A DNA stretch of 64,000 nt from Lacipirellulaceae bacterium (lineage in GTDB: Bacteria > Planctomycetota > Planctomycetia > Pirellulales > Lacipirellulaceae). Both the position numbers and the translations under genes were made by a program. This document shows positions 17,702 through 26,906 of the stretch, piece after piece. The stretch spans positions 142,320 through 206,319 of the forward strand of contig JAVJRG010000008.1 in the NCBI GenBank assembly GCA_040218535.1. Reading direction: 5' to 3'. Each line of letters opens with the position of its first letter. Within the stretch, counting starts at the first letter, position 1. Below the pieces are notes generated by a model that was given only the letters and a program-made list of their open reading frames with translations, did no database searches and was not told the origin of the DNA.

Positions 17702-18670
17702 TTAGGAATTAAAGCCGGGATCATCGGGACTTCGGGCTGAAAGCCCCAAAACACCCAGTCCATAAAAGGTGTACTCAACGTCTGCCACTTGATCCCAGGC
17801 TGCGGCAAGGAAGCCTCCCGCCGGTTGCTCGACGCCTAGAGCGAATCTCCGTGCTGCCTCGCGGTCAAATTCATCCAGCCTTCCTAGGGTGTCCAGCGTT
17901 TGCATCGCGGTGAACGTGCTCAGCAGGTCGGCGATCGGGATGCGTGTGTTCGCGGCGACTCCGCCCTCTTCGTTCTGCATTTCGAGTAAGAACTCAGCTG
18001 CGGGCTCTCTGATATGCTCGGTTATCTGAGGTTGCCCGGCGATTTCATGAAGGATCCGCAGCCCCGCGATGGCTGCTGCTGTAGGATTTACACCGCTGCG
18101 TCGCATGGCTCGGATTTCGACGAAACCCCCTTCTTCGCGTCGTTGGGAAAGAAGGAATTCACGAAGATGCTCAGGCATTGGCGGAGTCTGCTCAAGAAGT
18201 TGGTAGACGAGCAATGAGAGGAAGCTCTGGTAGGTGCTGCCGGCAGCGCCTTCGAGGGTCTTTGCGTAACCGCCATCTTCGGTACGGAGCTCTTCGAGCA
18301 AAGCAAGGACCTTCACTTGCCAGTTGCTATCAGTTCCATCAAGTGGATCAATTCCGCTGGAGAGCTCGATTTGCTTTGCTGAAAGAACCAGGGAGATGAG
18401 GTCAATGATTGAGGTGTTTGCACTGAGTTGCCCCTGAAGAAATACGGCTGCAGATTCAGCCAACTCTCCATTTAGCTCGCCCAAGACGGCTAAGCTGCGT
18501 AGGGCGAACGCTGTGTAGTAGAGATCGCTCGAGCCATCGCGTCCTGTGAAGCCTCCGTCCGGTTGCTGTTGGGAGCGCAGCCAGGCCGCGTGTCGGCGAC
18601 GTGTCTCAGGATGCTCTTCCAGGCCTTCGGCAATCGAGACGACCAATTGCAGAAGGTAGGAGGGGACCAC
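17702..18670 (-). CDS. Prenyltransferase/squalene-oxidase repeat protein
   Basis: A 322-residue soluble protein built of alpha-alpha repeats with QxxDGGF-like turns (PDGGFTG, DGGYAKT, EGGFVEI, EGGVAAN, AGGFLAA). This is the fold of the geranylgeranyl transferase beta subunit and squalene cyclase family; bacterial members of this size have no proven reaction. The apparent start is GTG at 18670. It follows the thioesterase gene by 40 bases and rpsR before that, all on the same strand, so co-transcription is likely. Confidence 0.75.
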   Translation of the reverse strand: MVPSYLLQLVVSIAEGLEEHPETRRRHAAWLRSQQQPDGGFTGRDGSSDLYYTAFALRSLAVLGELNGELAESAAVFLQGQLSANTSIIDLISLVLSAKQIELSSGIDPLDGTDSNWQVKVLALLEELRTEDGGYAKTLEGAAGSTYQSFLSLLVYQLLEQTPPMPEHLREFLLSQRREEGGFVEIRAMRRSGVNPTAAAIAGLRILHEIAGQPQITEHIREPAAEFLLEMQNEEGGVAANTRIPIADLLSTFTAMQTLDTLGRLDEFDREAARRFALGVEQPAGGFLAAAWDQVADVEYTFYGLGVLGLSARSPDDPGFNS

Positions 18671-18710
18671 GGTGAATTCGATTCTCTGCCGGAAGCTTAC
18701 GCTCCGGGCT

Positions 18711-19130
18711 TTAGGCCGCGTGGGTTTGCAGCTTTTCGATAATCTCGTCCGGCAGCGGCACGGCGGCGATTGGCTCGCCGGGAGTCACTCGGCAGCAAAC
18801 ACACGTTACTGACCCGGTCGCAACTTTTTGGTTTTCGTGCGTAAAGGTGAAATCGTAAGTCACGCTACTCTTGCCAATCTTCACCACGGAAACGGCGATG
18901 TCGAGGACATCTTCGCTACGGGCGGGAGATTGATAATCGCAGGTCGCACTCACGCGAGGGAAGCTGAGCTTTTGGCCCTCGTGCTCCATGTGGACGCTAA
19001 AGCCTAGGGAGCGAATCATCTCATGCTCTGCCGATTCCATATAATGGAAAAACGAGGCAAAGTGCATGATGCCTGCCATGTCGGTATCGTGAAACTCGAC
19101 AAGGCGTTGTGTCTTGAAAGGCTCTGCCAT
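18711..19130 (-). CDS. Acyl-CoA thioesterase, hotdog fold (YbgC/4HBT family)
   Basis: A 139-residue cytosolic protein with the 4HBT family signature FHDTDMAGIMHFASFFHYMESAEHE: the Asp in HDTD is the expected catalytic acid. It would hydrolyse a CoA thioester; the substrate cannot be read from sequence. The length is normal for the family. It lies 65 bases after rpsR and 40 bases before the prenyltransferase-repeat gene. Confidence 0.85.
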   Translation of the reverse strand: MAEPFKTQRLVEFHDTDMAGIMHFASFFHYMESAEHEMIRSLGFSVHMEHEGQKLSFPRVSATCDYQSPARSEDVLDIAVSVVKIGKSSVTYDFTFTHENQKVATGSVTCVCCRVTPGEPIAAVPLPDEIIEKLQTHAA

Positions 19131-19195
19131 GATGGTTGGAGCCCCGGAGAGAATTGAAGAGAGAGAATCGAGAACTCTCTCTGTCTAGAGCGAAG

Positions 19196-19429
19196 CTAAC
19201 TGCCTACGTAAGGAAGCAGTGCCATGAAGCGAGCCCGTTTGATTGCCTTCGAAACGGCGTGCTGGCTAGCAGCGTGACAACCCGTCTTACGTCGGCTCAC
19301 GATTCGGCCGTGACGATTGGTTAGCTTGCCCAGCAAATCGAGATCTTTGTAATCAACGAACATCGGTCGAGGGCGTACACCATCAACACAGACAGGGTCC
19401 TTGCGAGCAGCACGAGCGCGTTTTGCCAT
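19196..19429 (-). CDS. rpsR: Small ribosomal subunit protein bS18
   Basis: The 77-residue product has the S18 core: FVDYKDLDLLGKLTNRHGRIVSRR and HAVSKAIKRARFMALLPYV. It binds with S6 to the platform of the 30S subunit. ATG 19429 is preceded by AAGAAG; a much longer open frame upstream is spurious. The usual neighbours rpsF, ssb and rplI are absent; instead a thioesterase gene follows. Confidence 0.93.
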   Translation of the reverse strand: MAKRARAARKDPVCVDGVRPRPMFVDYKDLDLLGKLTNRHGRIVSRRKTGCHAASQHAVSKAIKRARFMALLPYVGS

Positions 19430-19556
19430 GGTTTCTTCTTGGGGTATCGAATTAGAAAATCGTTGGTAGCACCGAATTTTAGCCGAAAAAGCCCTCTTCA
19501 CAAGTCGAAATAAGTGCTTCACAGCCCTTAATCCGGCAGAGAGAGAGTCTCTGCAA

Positions 19557-19593
19557 GAAAAAGGCCGGTCGACAGCTTTCACTGGCGACCGGC
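19557..19593 (-). terminator. Rho-independent terminator, minus strand
   Basis: Read on the minus strand, GCCGGTCG (19593-19586) pairs with CGACCGGC (19571-19564) and a run of T follows. It lies just after the end of the response regulator gene at 19634 and separates it from rpsR. Confidence 0.8.
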
Positions 19594-19633
19594 GCGTTTT
19601 GCCTCTTCGTTGATTTCAACGCGATTTTTCAAG

Positions 19634-20320
19634 CTAAGCTACTCGCTCAAATGGAAGCGCCAGCCAAGCCTCGTTGGAATTCTTCTTGGGTAGAAGATTA
19701 TGCTCGAATTCAACCACCATGCGGGTTAATTGAGCCACTGAATCGGCCTCCATCACGTCAAAAACACGGCGGCGGCGGTTTTCGACCGTTCTGAGGCTCA
19801 CGTCCAGACGTTTCGCGATCGTGCGGTTCTTCTGGCCATCGAGCATTAACTGCAGCACGGCTCGATCTTGCGGTGAGAGCTTCCGGAGTCGCTCCTCAAG
19901 CGAGGCTTGGTGTTGGCTGCGACGCAGTTCTTTTTCACTCTTGCAGATCGCTTCCTGAACAAAAGTCCAGAGGTCGTCATCCGCGTAGGGCTTGTCGAGC
20001 ACAGAAACTGCGCCGTTTCGTAGCGATTTTACCGTTACGGAAGTCTCCGCGTAGGCTGTGATAATCACCACCGGGAGGTTCAGGCCCCGTTCCATAAGGC
20101 GACGATTCAGCTCTAAGCCGTCGATCTTTGGCATCCTCAAGTCGAGGACAACACAGCCGGGACGGTCGTTGGAGACGTTCGCCAGAAAATCTTCGGGAGA
20201 CTCGTAAGACCGGACTTGGTAGCCAAAGCTGTGGACGAGCTCCGAGACCGCTCGGCATGCTTGGGGGTCGTCGTCGACAACGTAAACAATTGCTTCTTTG
20301 CTTATAGTTTTTTCAGACAT
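19634..20320 (-). CDS. FixJ/NarL-type response regulator (first of two)
   Basis: A 228-residue two-domain regulator. The receiver domain shows VYVVDDDP, the phospho-acceptor Asp in VVLDLRMP, and TAYAE / LDKP; the C-terminal LuxR-type helix-turn-helix shows LSPQDRAVLQLMLDGQKNRTIAKRLDVSLRTVENRRRRVFDVM. ATG 20320 has a strong GAGGAGGT ribosome binding site at 20327-20334, which overrides the longer frame from 20353. It lies downstream of the second regulator and the histidine kinase on the same strand and is closed by a terminator, so it is the last gene of the run. Confidence 0.88.
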   Translation of the reverse strand: MSEKTISKEAIVYVVDDDPQACRAVSELVHSFGYQVRSYESPEDFLANVSNDRPGCVVLDLRMPKIDGLELNRRLMERGLNLPVVIITAYAETSVTVKSLRNGAVSVLDKPYADDDLWTFVQEAICKSEKELRRSQHQASLEERLRKLSPQDRAVLQLMLDGQKNRTIAKRLDVSLRTVENRRRRVFDVMEADSVAQLTRMVVEFEHNLLPKKNSNEAWLALPFERVA

Positions 20321-20638
20321 TTCAGGTACCTCCTCAAACCGATCCGCTATCACGCTGCGTGCGTAACCAGGATCGCTCGCTAGAATGCGAAAAACATCGA
20401 AAAAAGGAAGTCGCTTCCATCCGCGACGAGTTCCGGTTCGTCAGCGGGGCGAGTATGAGAATGATAGAAGCGAGAGATGCGGTTAGTATCCGCACTTCCC
20501 GAAAAAGAATGGTGGTCAGCCGCAGTAGCCGTCCGTGAATGAGCGTAACTTCATATATTGCAGTGGTTTATAAATTGATCGATTCTCGGCGATAATGACC
20601 CCAAAGAGGTGCCGATTGCTACGATCTTCGTGTCAGGC
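20321..20638. other. Gap between the two response regulator genes
   Basis: No gene is seen in about 318 bases. The length and the strong ribosome binding site at its lower end suggest that the downstream regulator has its own promoter here. No clear hairpin terminator was found. Confidence 0.4.
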
Positions 20639-21247
20639 CTACTGCAGGTCGAGAGTGAGTCGTACGAGTTCGGCCACCGAATCGGCTTGCATCTTGTCAA
20701 AAACCCGACTGCGGTGGTTTTCGACCGTACGGATGCTGACATCCATTTTGCGGGCGATGACCTTGTTGGCCTCGCCTGCTACTACTCCGTCTAATACACA
20801 TCGCTCTTTCTCGGTGAGGCTTGCCAGGCGATCACGTAATGCTTGCTTCCTGAGCTCGTCTTGGTAGACCTCCGCGTCAACTTGGAGGCCCCTGCGTGCC
20901 GCGTTCCAGAGGGCATCTTCGTCGCACGGTTTCTCTAACAGCGTGAAGGCACCATTGCGGATGGCTTTAACAGTTAGCGGCGTTGTGGCGTGGGCGGTTA
21001 TCACCACGACGGAGATAGTGATCCCCATTTGTTTGAGGTGTTCCTGAAGCTCGATACCGCTCATGCCAAGCATGCGAACATCAGTCACCAAACAGGCCGG
21101 ACGGCGACCATCGTAACTTTCGAGAAAAGACTCTGCCGATTCGAAATCTGCAACCTCGGCATCTAGCGTTTCCAGAAGGGCCCTCACGCCACGACGTGCT
21201 TGCTCGTCGTCGTCGACAATGTAAATGATTCCTCGAGGATTGCTCAC
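20639..21247 (-). CDS. FixJ/NarL-type response regulator (second of two)
   Basis: A 202-residue regulator starting with GTG 21247, whose first bases overlap the kinase stop codon (GTGA, four bases), which points to translational coupling. Receiver motifs: IYIVDDDEQ, phospho-acceptor in LVTDVRM, TAHAT and LEKP. The output domain shows LTEKERCVLDGVVAGEANKVIARKMDVSIRTVENHRSRVF. A longer frame up to 21433 overlaps the kinase and is rejected. The obvious partner is the PAS kinase directly upstream. Confidence 0.87.
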   Translation of the reverse strand: MSNPRGIIYIVDDDEQARRGVRALLETLDAEVADFESAESFLESYDGRRPACLVTDVRMLGMSGIELQEHLKQMGITISVVVITAHATTPLTVKAIRNGAFTLLEKPCDEDALWNAARRGLQVDAEVYQDELRKQALRDRLASLTEKERCVLDGVVAGEANKVIARKMDVSIRTVENHRSRVFDKMQADSVAELVRLTLDLQ

Positions 21248-23307
21248 GACAGATTCTCCGCATCGGGTGACGATGGTGATTCTGTTACGTCGATCGTTGC
21301 TTGAAGAGTTTGTTCTTGACGATGAAGTGTGTGGTTGCGATAAGGCAGCTCGATCACAAAACAGGCGCCATCCTGATCCTGTGCGTGCTGAACGTAGAGC
21401 TTGCCGCGATGCGCCTGGACGATGCTTTTGCAAATACTCAGTCCGATCCCAGTTCCATTGTCCTTCGTGGTGACGAAAGCATCGAAGATCTGCTCCTCTT
21501 GATCCTTCGCAATTCCCGGCCCTGTATCTTCAAACTCGATTCGAACAGACTTCCCTTGCAGAAAAGTACGAACTGTCAGTGTCCGCCCAGCGGTGGGAAT
21601 CTCAGACATTGCCTCGTAAGCGTTGGTAATGAGATTCACAAAAACTTGTTGTAGTTGGATTCGATCTCCCGAAATCTCTGGGAGATCCTCAGCGAGTTGG
21701 GTTACTGAGTAAACGTGCGTTCTCCGCGTCTCATAGGCGAGGATGCTGAGCGACTCACGAATGAGTTCATTGACGGAGAGTAACTCTACGTAAATCTCAC
21801 TTCGTTTCGTAAAATCACGGAGTCGGTGGATAATCTTGCCTGTGCGATTGATCGCCAAGGTAATCTCACGCATACATTCAACAGCTCGCTCTGCGGCATC
21901 TTCTCTACCGCTTTCTAGGTGCCGCCGCGCGGCTTCAGCAAAAGCACTGGCCGCATGCAAAGGTTGATTCACTTCGTGAGCGATCCCCGCAACGAGTTCG
22001 CCCATGGTCGCGAGTCGAGAGACGTGGGCAATCAGCAGCTCCTTCTGGCGTAGCTCGTCCTCAGCTTCCTTAAGCGCAGTGACATCGCGCCCCACAGAAA
22101 GATAGGCTGTCGGCTGACCCTCTTCGTCGAAAAAAGCGCGATCCGTCCATTGAGCCCAGCAAAGTTTACCATCGGGGCGCAAAACACGGTGTTCGTAAGT
22201 CACCGAGTTGTTTTGAGGCGTGAGCTGGTGCATCGCGTTCGTGAAATTCTCGACGTCGTCTTTGAAAATCACGGGCATAAAGGGCTGGTTGACGAGCTCT
22301 TCAGCGGGCTTCCCTAAGTAGCGAGCATAGGCTTCATTTACAAAAGTGCGACGCAAGTCGGGTGTCCAATGAACAATGAATTCAACTTGGTTTTCGACGA
22401 CGCTCCGATAACGCTCTTCACTTTCGACGAGTTTCTCATTGATCGCTACCAGTTCGGAAGTGCGTTCGGCAACTCGCTCCTCTAAGTTCTCTTTAAGTTG
22501 CTTCAGCTCATTGGTCGTATTGGTAATCTCAGTGATATCGCGGGCAATGCCTTCAAGCGAAGTGAACTCACCGTCTGGGCCGTAAAGCTGTCGCACTTGT
22601 AGTTCGAGCAGACGCGTGCCTTTATCGGCATGATCCATTTCGACGACAAGGCGATGGAACTTCTTGCCCGCATAGATGTCTTGACGGACATTTTCAGCCC
22701 GTTGGCGACCTTGATACTCTTCTTTGACGAGTTCGCGCCAATTTCGACCAAGGACATCCTCCGGGTTGTAGCCCATGACGTTCTTCACCGAAGGGCTGAC
22801 GTAAGTGATGACGCCCTGGTTGTCATGGGTGTAAATAAAGTAGTCGCCTCGTATCCCTTCCACCAAACGACGATATCGCCGTTCGCTCTGCCGTAACGAG
22901 AGCTCCGCTTGCACGCGGTGCGTATCGTCGTGAGCCATGCGCTCTGTTGCGACATGAACCTCAGCGTCGTCGAAGATCTTTCTTTCTCTTGCGGCAAGAT
23001 AAAGCTCCTCGCCGTTGCGTTTTCTCGCGACGCAACGGTGCATCGGAATCTCTCCGGGCCAGAGCCGATCAGAGAGATCTTGAATCAGAGCGTGGACGGG
23101 ATGATTCATGACTAGAAAGTCATTCACATGTCGCCCGATCATTTCTTCGGGCTCGTACCCCAAGATTTCCCGCACACTCGGCGACATGTAGAGAATCACG
23201 CCGTCAGGTGTAAGCCGATAAAGAAGGTACTCTCGTTGCCACGCGTTGAACCAAGATGCGTAGTCAAATTCTGTCGCTGTCGGATTGTGCGTTGAGTCGC
23301 TTGGCAT
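21244..23307 (-). CDS. PAS-domain histidine kinase, FixL-like
   Basis: A 687-residue kinase without an obvious membrane helix, hence probably cytosolic. Three PAS domains lie at about residues 20-130, 145-265 (ITYVSPSVKNVMGYN) and 300-415. A coiled linker follows, then HisKA with the phospho-acceptor His in GIAHEVNQPL (about residue 444) and an ATPase domain with NLITNAYEAM, DTGPGIA and GTGIGLSICKSIV. It should phosphorylate the two FixJ-type regulators that follow. No haem-binding His is identified in the PAS domains. ATG 23307 is chosen; a TTG at 23319 is also in frame. Confidence 0.87.
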   Translation of the reverse strand: MPSDSTHNPTATEFDYASWFNAWQREYLLYRLTPDGVILYMSPSVREILGYEPEEMIGRHVNDFLVMNHPVHALIQDLSDRLWPGEIPMHRCVARKRNGEELYLAARERKIFDDAEVHVATERMAHDDTHRVQAELSLRQSERRYRRLVEGIRGDYFIYTHDNQGVITYVSPSVKNVMGYNPEDVLGRNWRELVKEEYQGRQRAENVRQDIYAGKKFHRLVVEMDHADKGTRLLELQVRQLYGPDGEFTSLEGIARDITEITNTTNELKQLKENLEERVAERTSELVAINEKLVESEERYRSVVENQVEFIVHWTPDLRRTFVNEAYARYLGKPAEELVNQPFMPVIFKDDVENFTNAMHQLTPQNNSVTYEHRVLRPDGKLCWAQWTDRAFFDEEGQPTAYLSVGRDVTALKEAEDELRQKELLIAHVSRLATMGELVAGIAHEVNQPLHAASAFAEAARRHLESGREDAAERAVECMREITLAINRTGKIIHRLRDFTKRSEIYVELLSVNELIRESLSILAYETRRTHVYSVTQLAEDLPEISGDRIQLQQVFVNLITNAYEAMSEIPTAGRTLTVRTFLQGKSVRIEFEDTGPGIAKDQEEQIFDAFVTTKDNGTGIGLSICKSIVQAHRGKLYVQHAQDQDGACFVIELPYRNHTLHRQEQTLQATIDVTESPSSPDAENLS

Positions 23308-23391
23308 GGGCAGCGTCAAGGGAACGGGAAAAACGCGAAGTCGTTCACACGTAATTCATTCTAGTCGAACTTTGCTTGCGATGACCAGCAA

Positions 23392-24690
23392 CTACTTATG
23401 AGCAAGCTTCCTGTAGAGTTCTAGCGTTTGCTCCGCCATCGTCTGAGCATGAAAGTGTTCTCGAACAGCCGCGTGGCCGGCTTCGCCCAACCGTTGTCTC
23501 TGCTGATGATCGGTGAGGAGCTCACGCAGCCTTGCTGCTAGTTCACCGGTATCAAGAGGGGTATGTAGCAAGCCTCCACCGGTACGATCAACAAGCTCAG
23601 GGAAAGTTCCATGCGCTGGAACGACCACAGGCGTCCCGTTGGCAAGTGATTCTAAGACCGGTAGTCCTTTGCTCTCAACGTAGACCGTGGGGGTGCTCAT
23701 AATGTCCAGGGATTGCAGGTACTCGATCTTTTCCTCGCGGGTGAGTTCCCCACGGTAAGTAAATCGCCCCGAGAGGGGACCTTTTGCAATTCGCTTTTCC
23801 AACTCCGACAAGTAGCGACGATCGCCCGCCCCTAGGTAGCCTGCGGCGTGGAGTTCGAAAGAAAGAGCTGGTGTCTCGGTTGCTAACTTTTCGCAGGCCT
23901 CGACGAGCAGGTGCAGTCCCTTCTCATGACAGATGCGGGCCAAGTATCCGATGCGATAGGTTTGACGCTTGTCGATTAGTTCTTTTGGCGTTGCAGCATG
24001 TCCCTCTAGGTCGAGCCCATGTGGAATCACTTCGATCCGCTCCCGCGGCACAGAGAGATACTCCGACATGTAGTCCGCATAATATCCGTTGAGTGCCGTG
24101 AACGCGGCAACCTCGGCGGCGCGTTCCCGGAGCAGTTCGCGTGCTTGCTCGTAGTACGGCGGTGTCAGTTCTTCGAGAAAGATATCTTCGCCAGACAGTG
24201 CGCAGACAACAGGCGGCCCGCACCGCTCGTTGATCATTCGCGCCAGGCCGAGCATCATTGAGTTTGACAGATGGACCACGTCGGGCTTCACGTCGTCGAT
24301 AAGCCAATCAACGAGCTTCACAAGCTCCTTGCGCTGATTTCCTTGCTCGCCACGTAGCATGGAAACAGTCATCGGCCCCAGCTTTGCAGGGTCGACGCTC
24401 GCACCACGTCCGGCAAGCAAGCGGAGCAGGGCAGGGTGGTCGAGACAACGATCCAACCAACGGGGCGTGTGACGAAAGATCGGAATCTTTTGTTGCAGGT
24501 AGGCGTTAATGCCTCCGAAGAAAACCTTCTGCTCACTGACATCCTGTTCGTCCGTGCGAATTGGTGTGTAGATTGGGGCGAGGATAACGTCTTCACCCCG
24601 CTTCAACAGAGCCGCTGCTAGGGTGTTGTCGTGTAGACAACTTCCGCAATACATTCCGGCGGCACCAGCGGCGAGATAGGCGATCTTCAT
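23392..24690 (-). CDS. Glycosyltransferase family 4 protein
   Basis: A 432-residue cytosolic glycosyltransferase of GT-B fold. The N-terminal domain begins MKIAYLAAGAAGMYCGSCLHDN; the C-terminal donor-binding domain shows RIGYLARICHEKGLHLLVEA and PVLESLANGTPVVVPAHGTFPELV, the GT4 signature with its Glu. The acceptor is unknown. It starts two bases after the MacB-type permease stop, so the two are almost certainly co-translated; that position suggests a role in making or decorating an exported product. Confidence 0.85.
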   Translation of the reverse strand: MKIAYLAAGAAGMYCGSCLHDNTLAAALLKRGEDVILAPIYTPIRTDEQDVSEQKVFFGGINAYLQQKIPIFRHTPRWLDRCLDHPALLRLLAGRGASVDPAKLGPMTVSMLRGEQGNQRKELVKLVDWLIDDVKPDVVHLSNSMMLGLARMINERCGPPVVCALSGEDIFLEELTPPYYEQARELLRERAAEVAAFTALNGYYADYMSEYLSVPRERIEVIPHGLDLEGHAATPKELIDKRQTYRIGYLARICHEKGLHLLVEACEKLATETPALSFELHAAGYLGAGDRRYLSELEKRIAKGPLSGRFTYRGELTREEKIEYLQSLDIMSTPTVYVESKGLPVLESLANGTPVVVPAHGTFPELVDRTGGGLLHTPLDTGELAARLRELLTDHQQRQRLGEAGHAAVREHFHAQTMAEQTLELYRKLAHK

Positions 24691-24692
24691 GT

Positions 24693-25999
24693 TTATTCGT
24701 GGCGCAGTGCCTCGATCGGATCAAGCTTGGCCGCGCGGACTGCTGGGTACACGCCAAACAGGACGCCCACAAGAACCGAGATTGAGAACGCCACTGGAAT
24801 CGACCAGCCAACGACGGTCGGTTCGACTTCACGAATAATGTCAGGCAAGCCGTTCATTTGTTCGGGGAACCGATACTCAAGCAGGGTTCGGATCTCTGTG
24901 GTAAGCAATGTGCAAAGCAGGCCTCCGCCGATCCCTAGCAAGCCACCTACGACGGAAAGCATCACGCTCTCGGCGAGGAATTGTCGTGTGATGTCGCTCC
25001 GCTTGGCACCCAAGGCACGGCGGATACCGATCTCTCTCGTGCGTTCCGTAACAGTGGCGAGCATGATATTCATGATGCCGATGCCTCCGACAATCAAGGA
25101 GACAGCAGCAATCATCCCGAGAAAGATCACAAACATCAGCCGTGTGGTTTCCGCCTGCTTGAGTAACTCGAGGGGGACGGTAATCGAAAAGTCCGGCAGC
25201 GTGTGGTCGCGCTCGATCGTGTCGCGCACAACGTCGGCAGTCGGTAAGACGGCTTCACGAGTTTCGACTTCAAGATTGAACCGACTCACTTCAACCAAGT
25301 CGCGTTGAAATGAACCAGGTTTGGTGACAACGATCATGTCGCCGAGACGTCTCCAAAGCGACTCGATCGGGATGTAAACGTCATTGGAAAAGTCTTCCGT
25401 CGCGGTTGATCCGCCCACTGCCGAGGAGGAGTTCCGTTTCTTCATCGTGCCCACAACGATGTAGAACTCCTCGTCGATCATGATGCGTTTGCCGATGGGA
25501 TTCCCAAAAGGAAAAAGCTGACGGGTGCTCCCCTCTGCCAGCACGCAGTAGTTGCGCTCCGTTCGGCCATCTTCCTCGGAGATAAAGCGCCCTTGGTCGA
25601 TCTCCATGCGAGAGACCTCGGCATACTCAGGGGTGCAGCCGATGAGCCGCCCCTCAAATTTCCGAGTCAGATAGCGAAATTCTTTGGACAGAATGCGGAT
25701 CGGTAGAGCGCGTTTCAACGTGGGAATCGTGTCGCGGACCCGCTCATAATCAGCTCGCGTTAAGCCGTAACCCCCGTCCTGAACTTCATCGCTCGAGGGT
25801 TTGACGGTGCTGACGATGATGTTTCGTGCGCCGAGTTCGGCGATTTGTTCTTCGGCTTTGCGACCGATTCCGTCGCCGATGGCCAACAGCCAAATGACGC
25901 CTGCGATACCAATAAAAATACCAAGCACCGTCAGCCCGGAGCGCAACGGATGCAGCAGCAGGCTCTTGATGCTCAGTCGCAAAGTGCGGAGAAGTCGAA

Positions 26000-26003
<4 letters not shown>
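24693..26003 (-). CDS. MacB/FtsX-type ABC transporter permease
   Basis: A 436-residue permease with one N-terminal helix (LRSGLTVLGIFIGIAGVIWLL), a large periplasmic domain (residues about 50-290), and three C-terminal helices, with RTREIGIRRALGAKRSDI in the FtsX domain and PAVRAAKLDPIEALRHE at the end. The typical MacB coupling helix is visible. The start is TTG at 26003, overlapping the stop of the ATPase gene (TTGA). It works with the ATPase next door, a HlyD-type adaptor and a TolC-type outer channel to export molecules from the periplasm. Confidence 0.87.
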
Positions 26004-26710
<707 letters not shown>

Positions 26711-26729
26711 AGGCGTGTACTCGAAAAAT

Positions 26730-26899
26730 GGGACGCGGATGAACGCAGATCGGGCGGATTGACGCGGATGTAAACAAGATTGATTCGAGGATTGTCACGG
26801 AAGTCGTATCCGACCGATCAAACGTCAAATCGCTTCTTAAGAATTAACCTCTTCGAAGATCAGCGATCATCCGCCAAATCCGCGTTCATCCGCGTGCTA
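26730..26899. repeat. Long imperfect inverted repeat (ACGCGGATGAACGC type)
   Basis: Arms near 26732-26770 and 26859-26897 share about 26 bases in reverse complement (ACGCGGATGAACGC(A/G)GAT...GGCGGAT). Each arm consists of 9-11 base near-repeats of GCGGAT. It sits between the adaptor and ATPase genes of what otherwise looks like one operon. Confidence 0.65.
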
Positions 26900-26906
26900 T
26901 TCTCAT

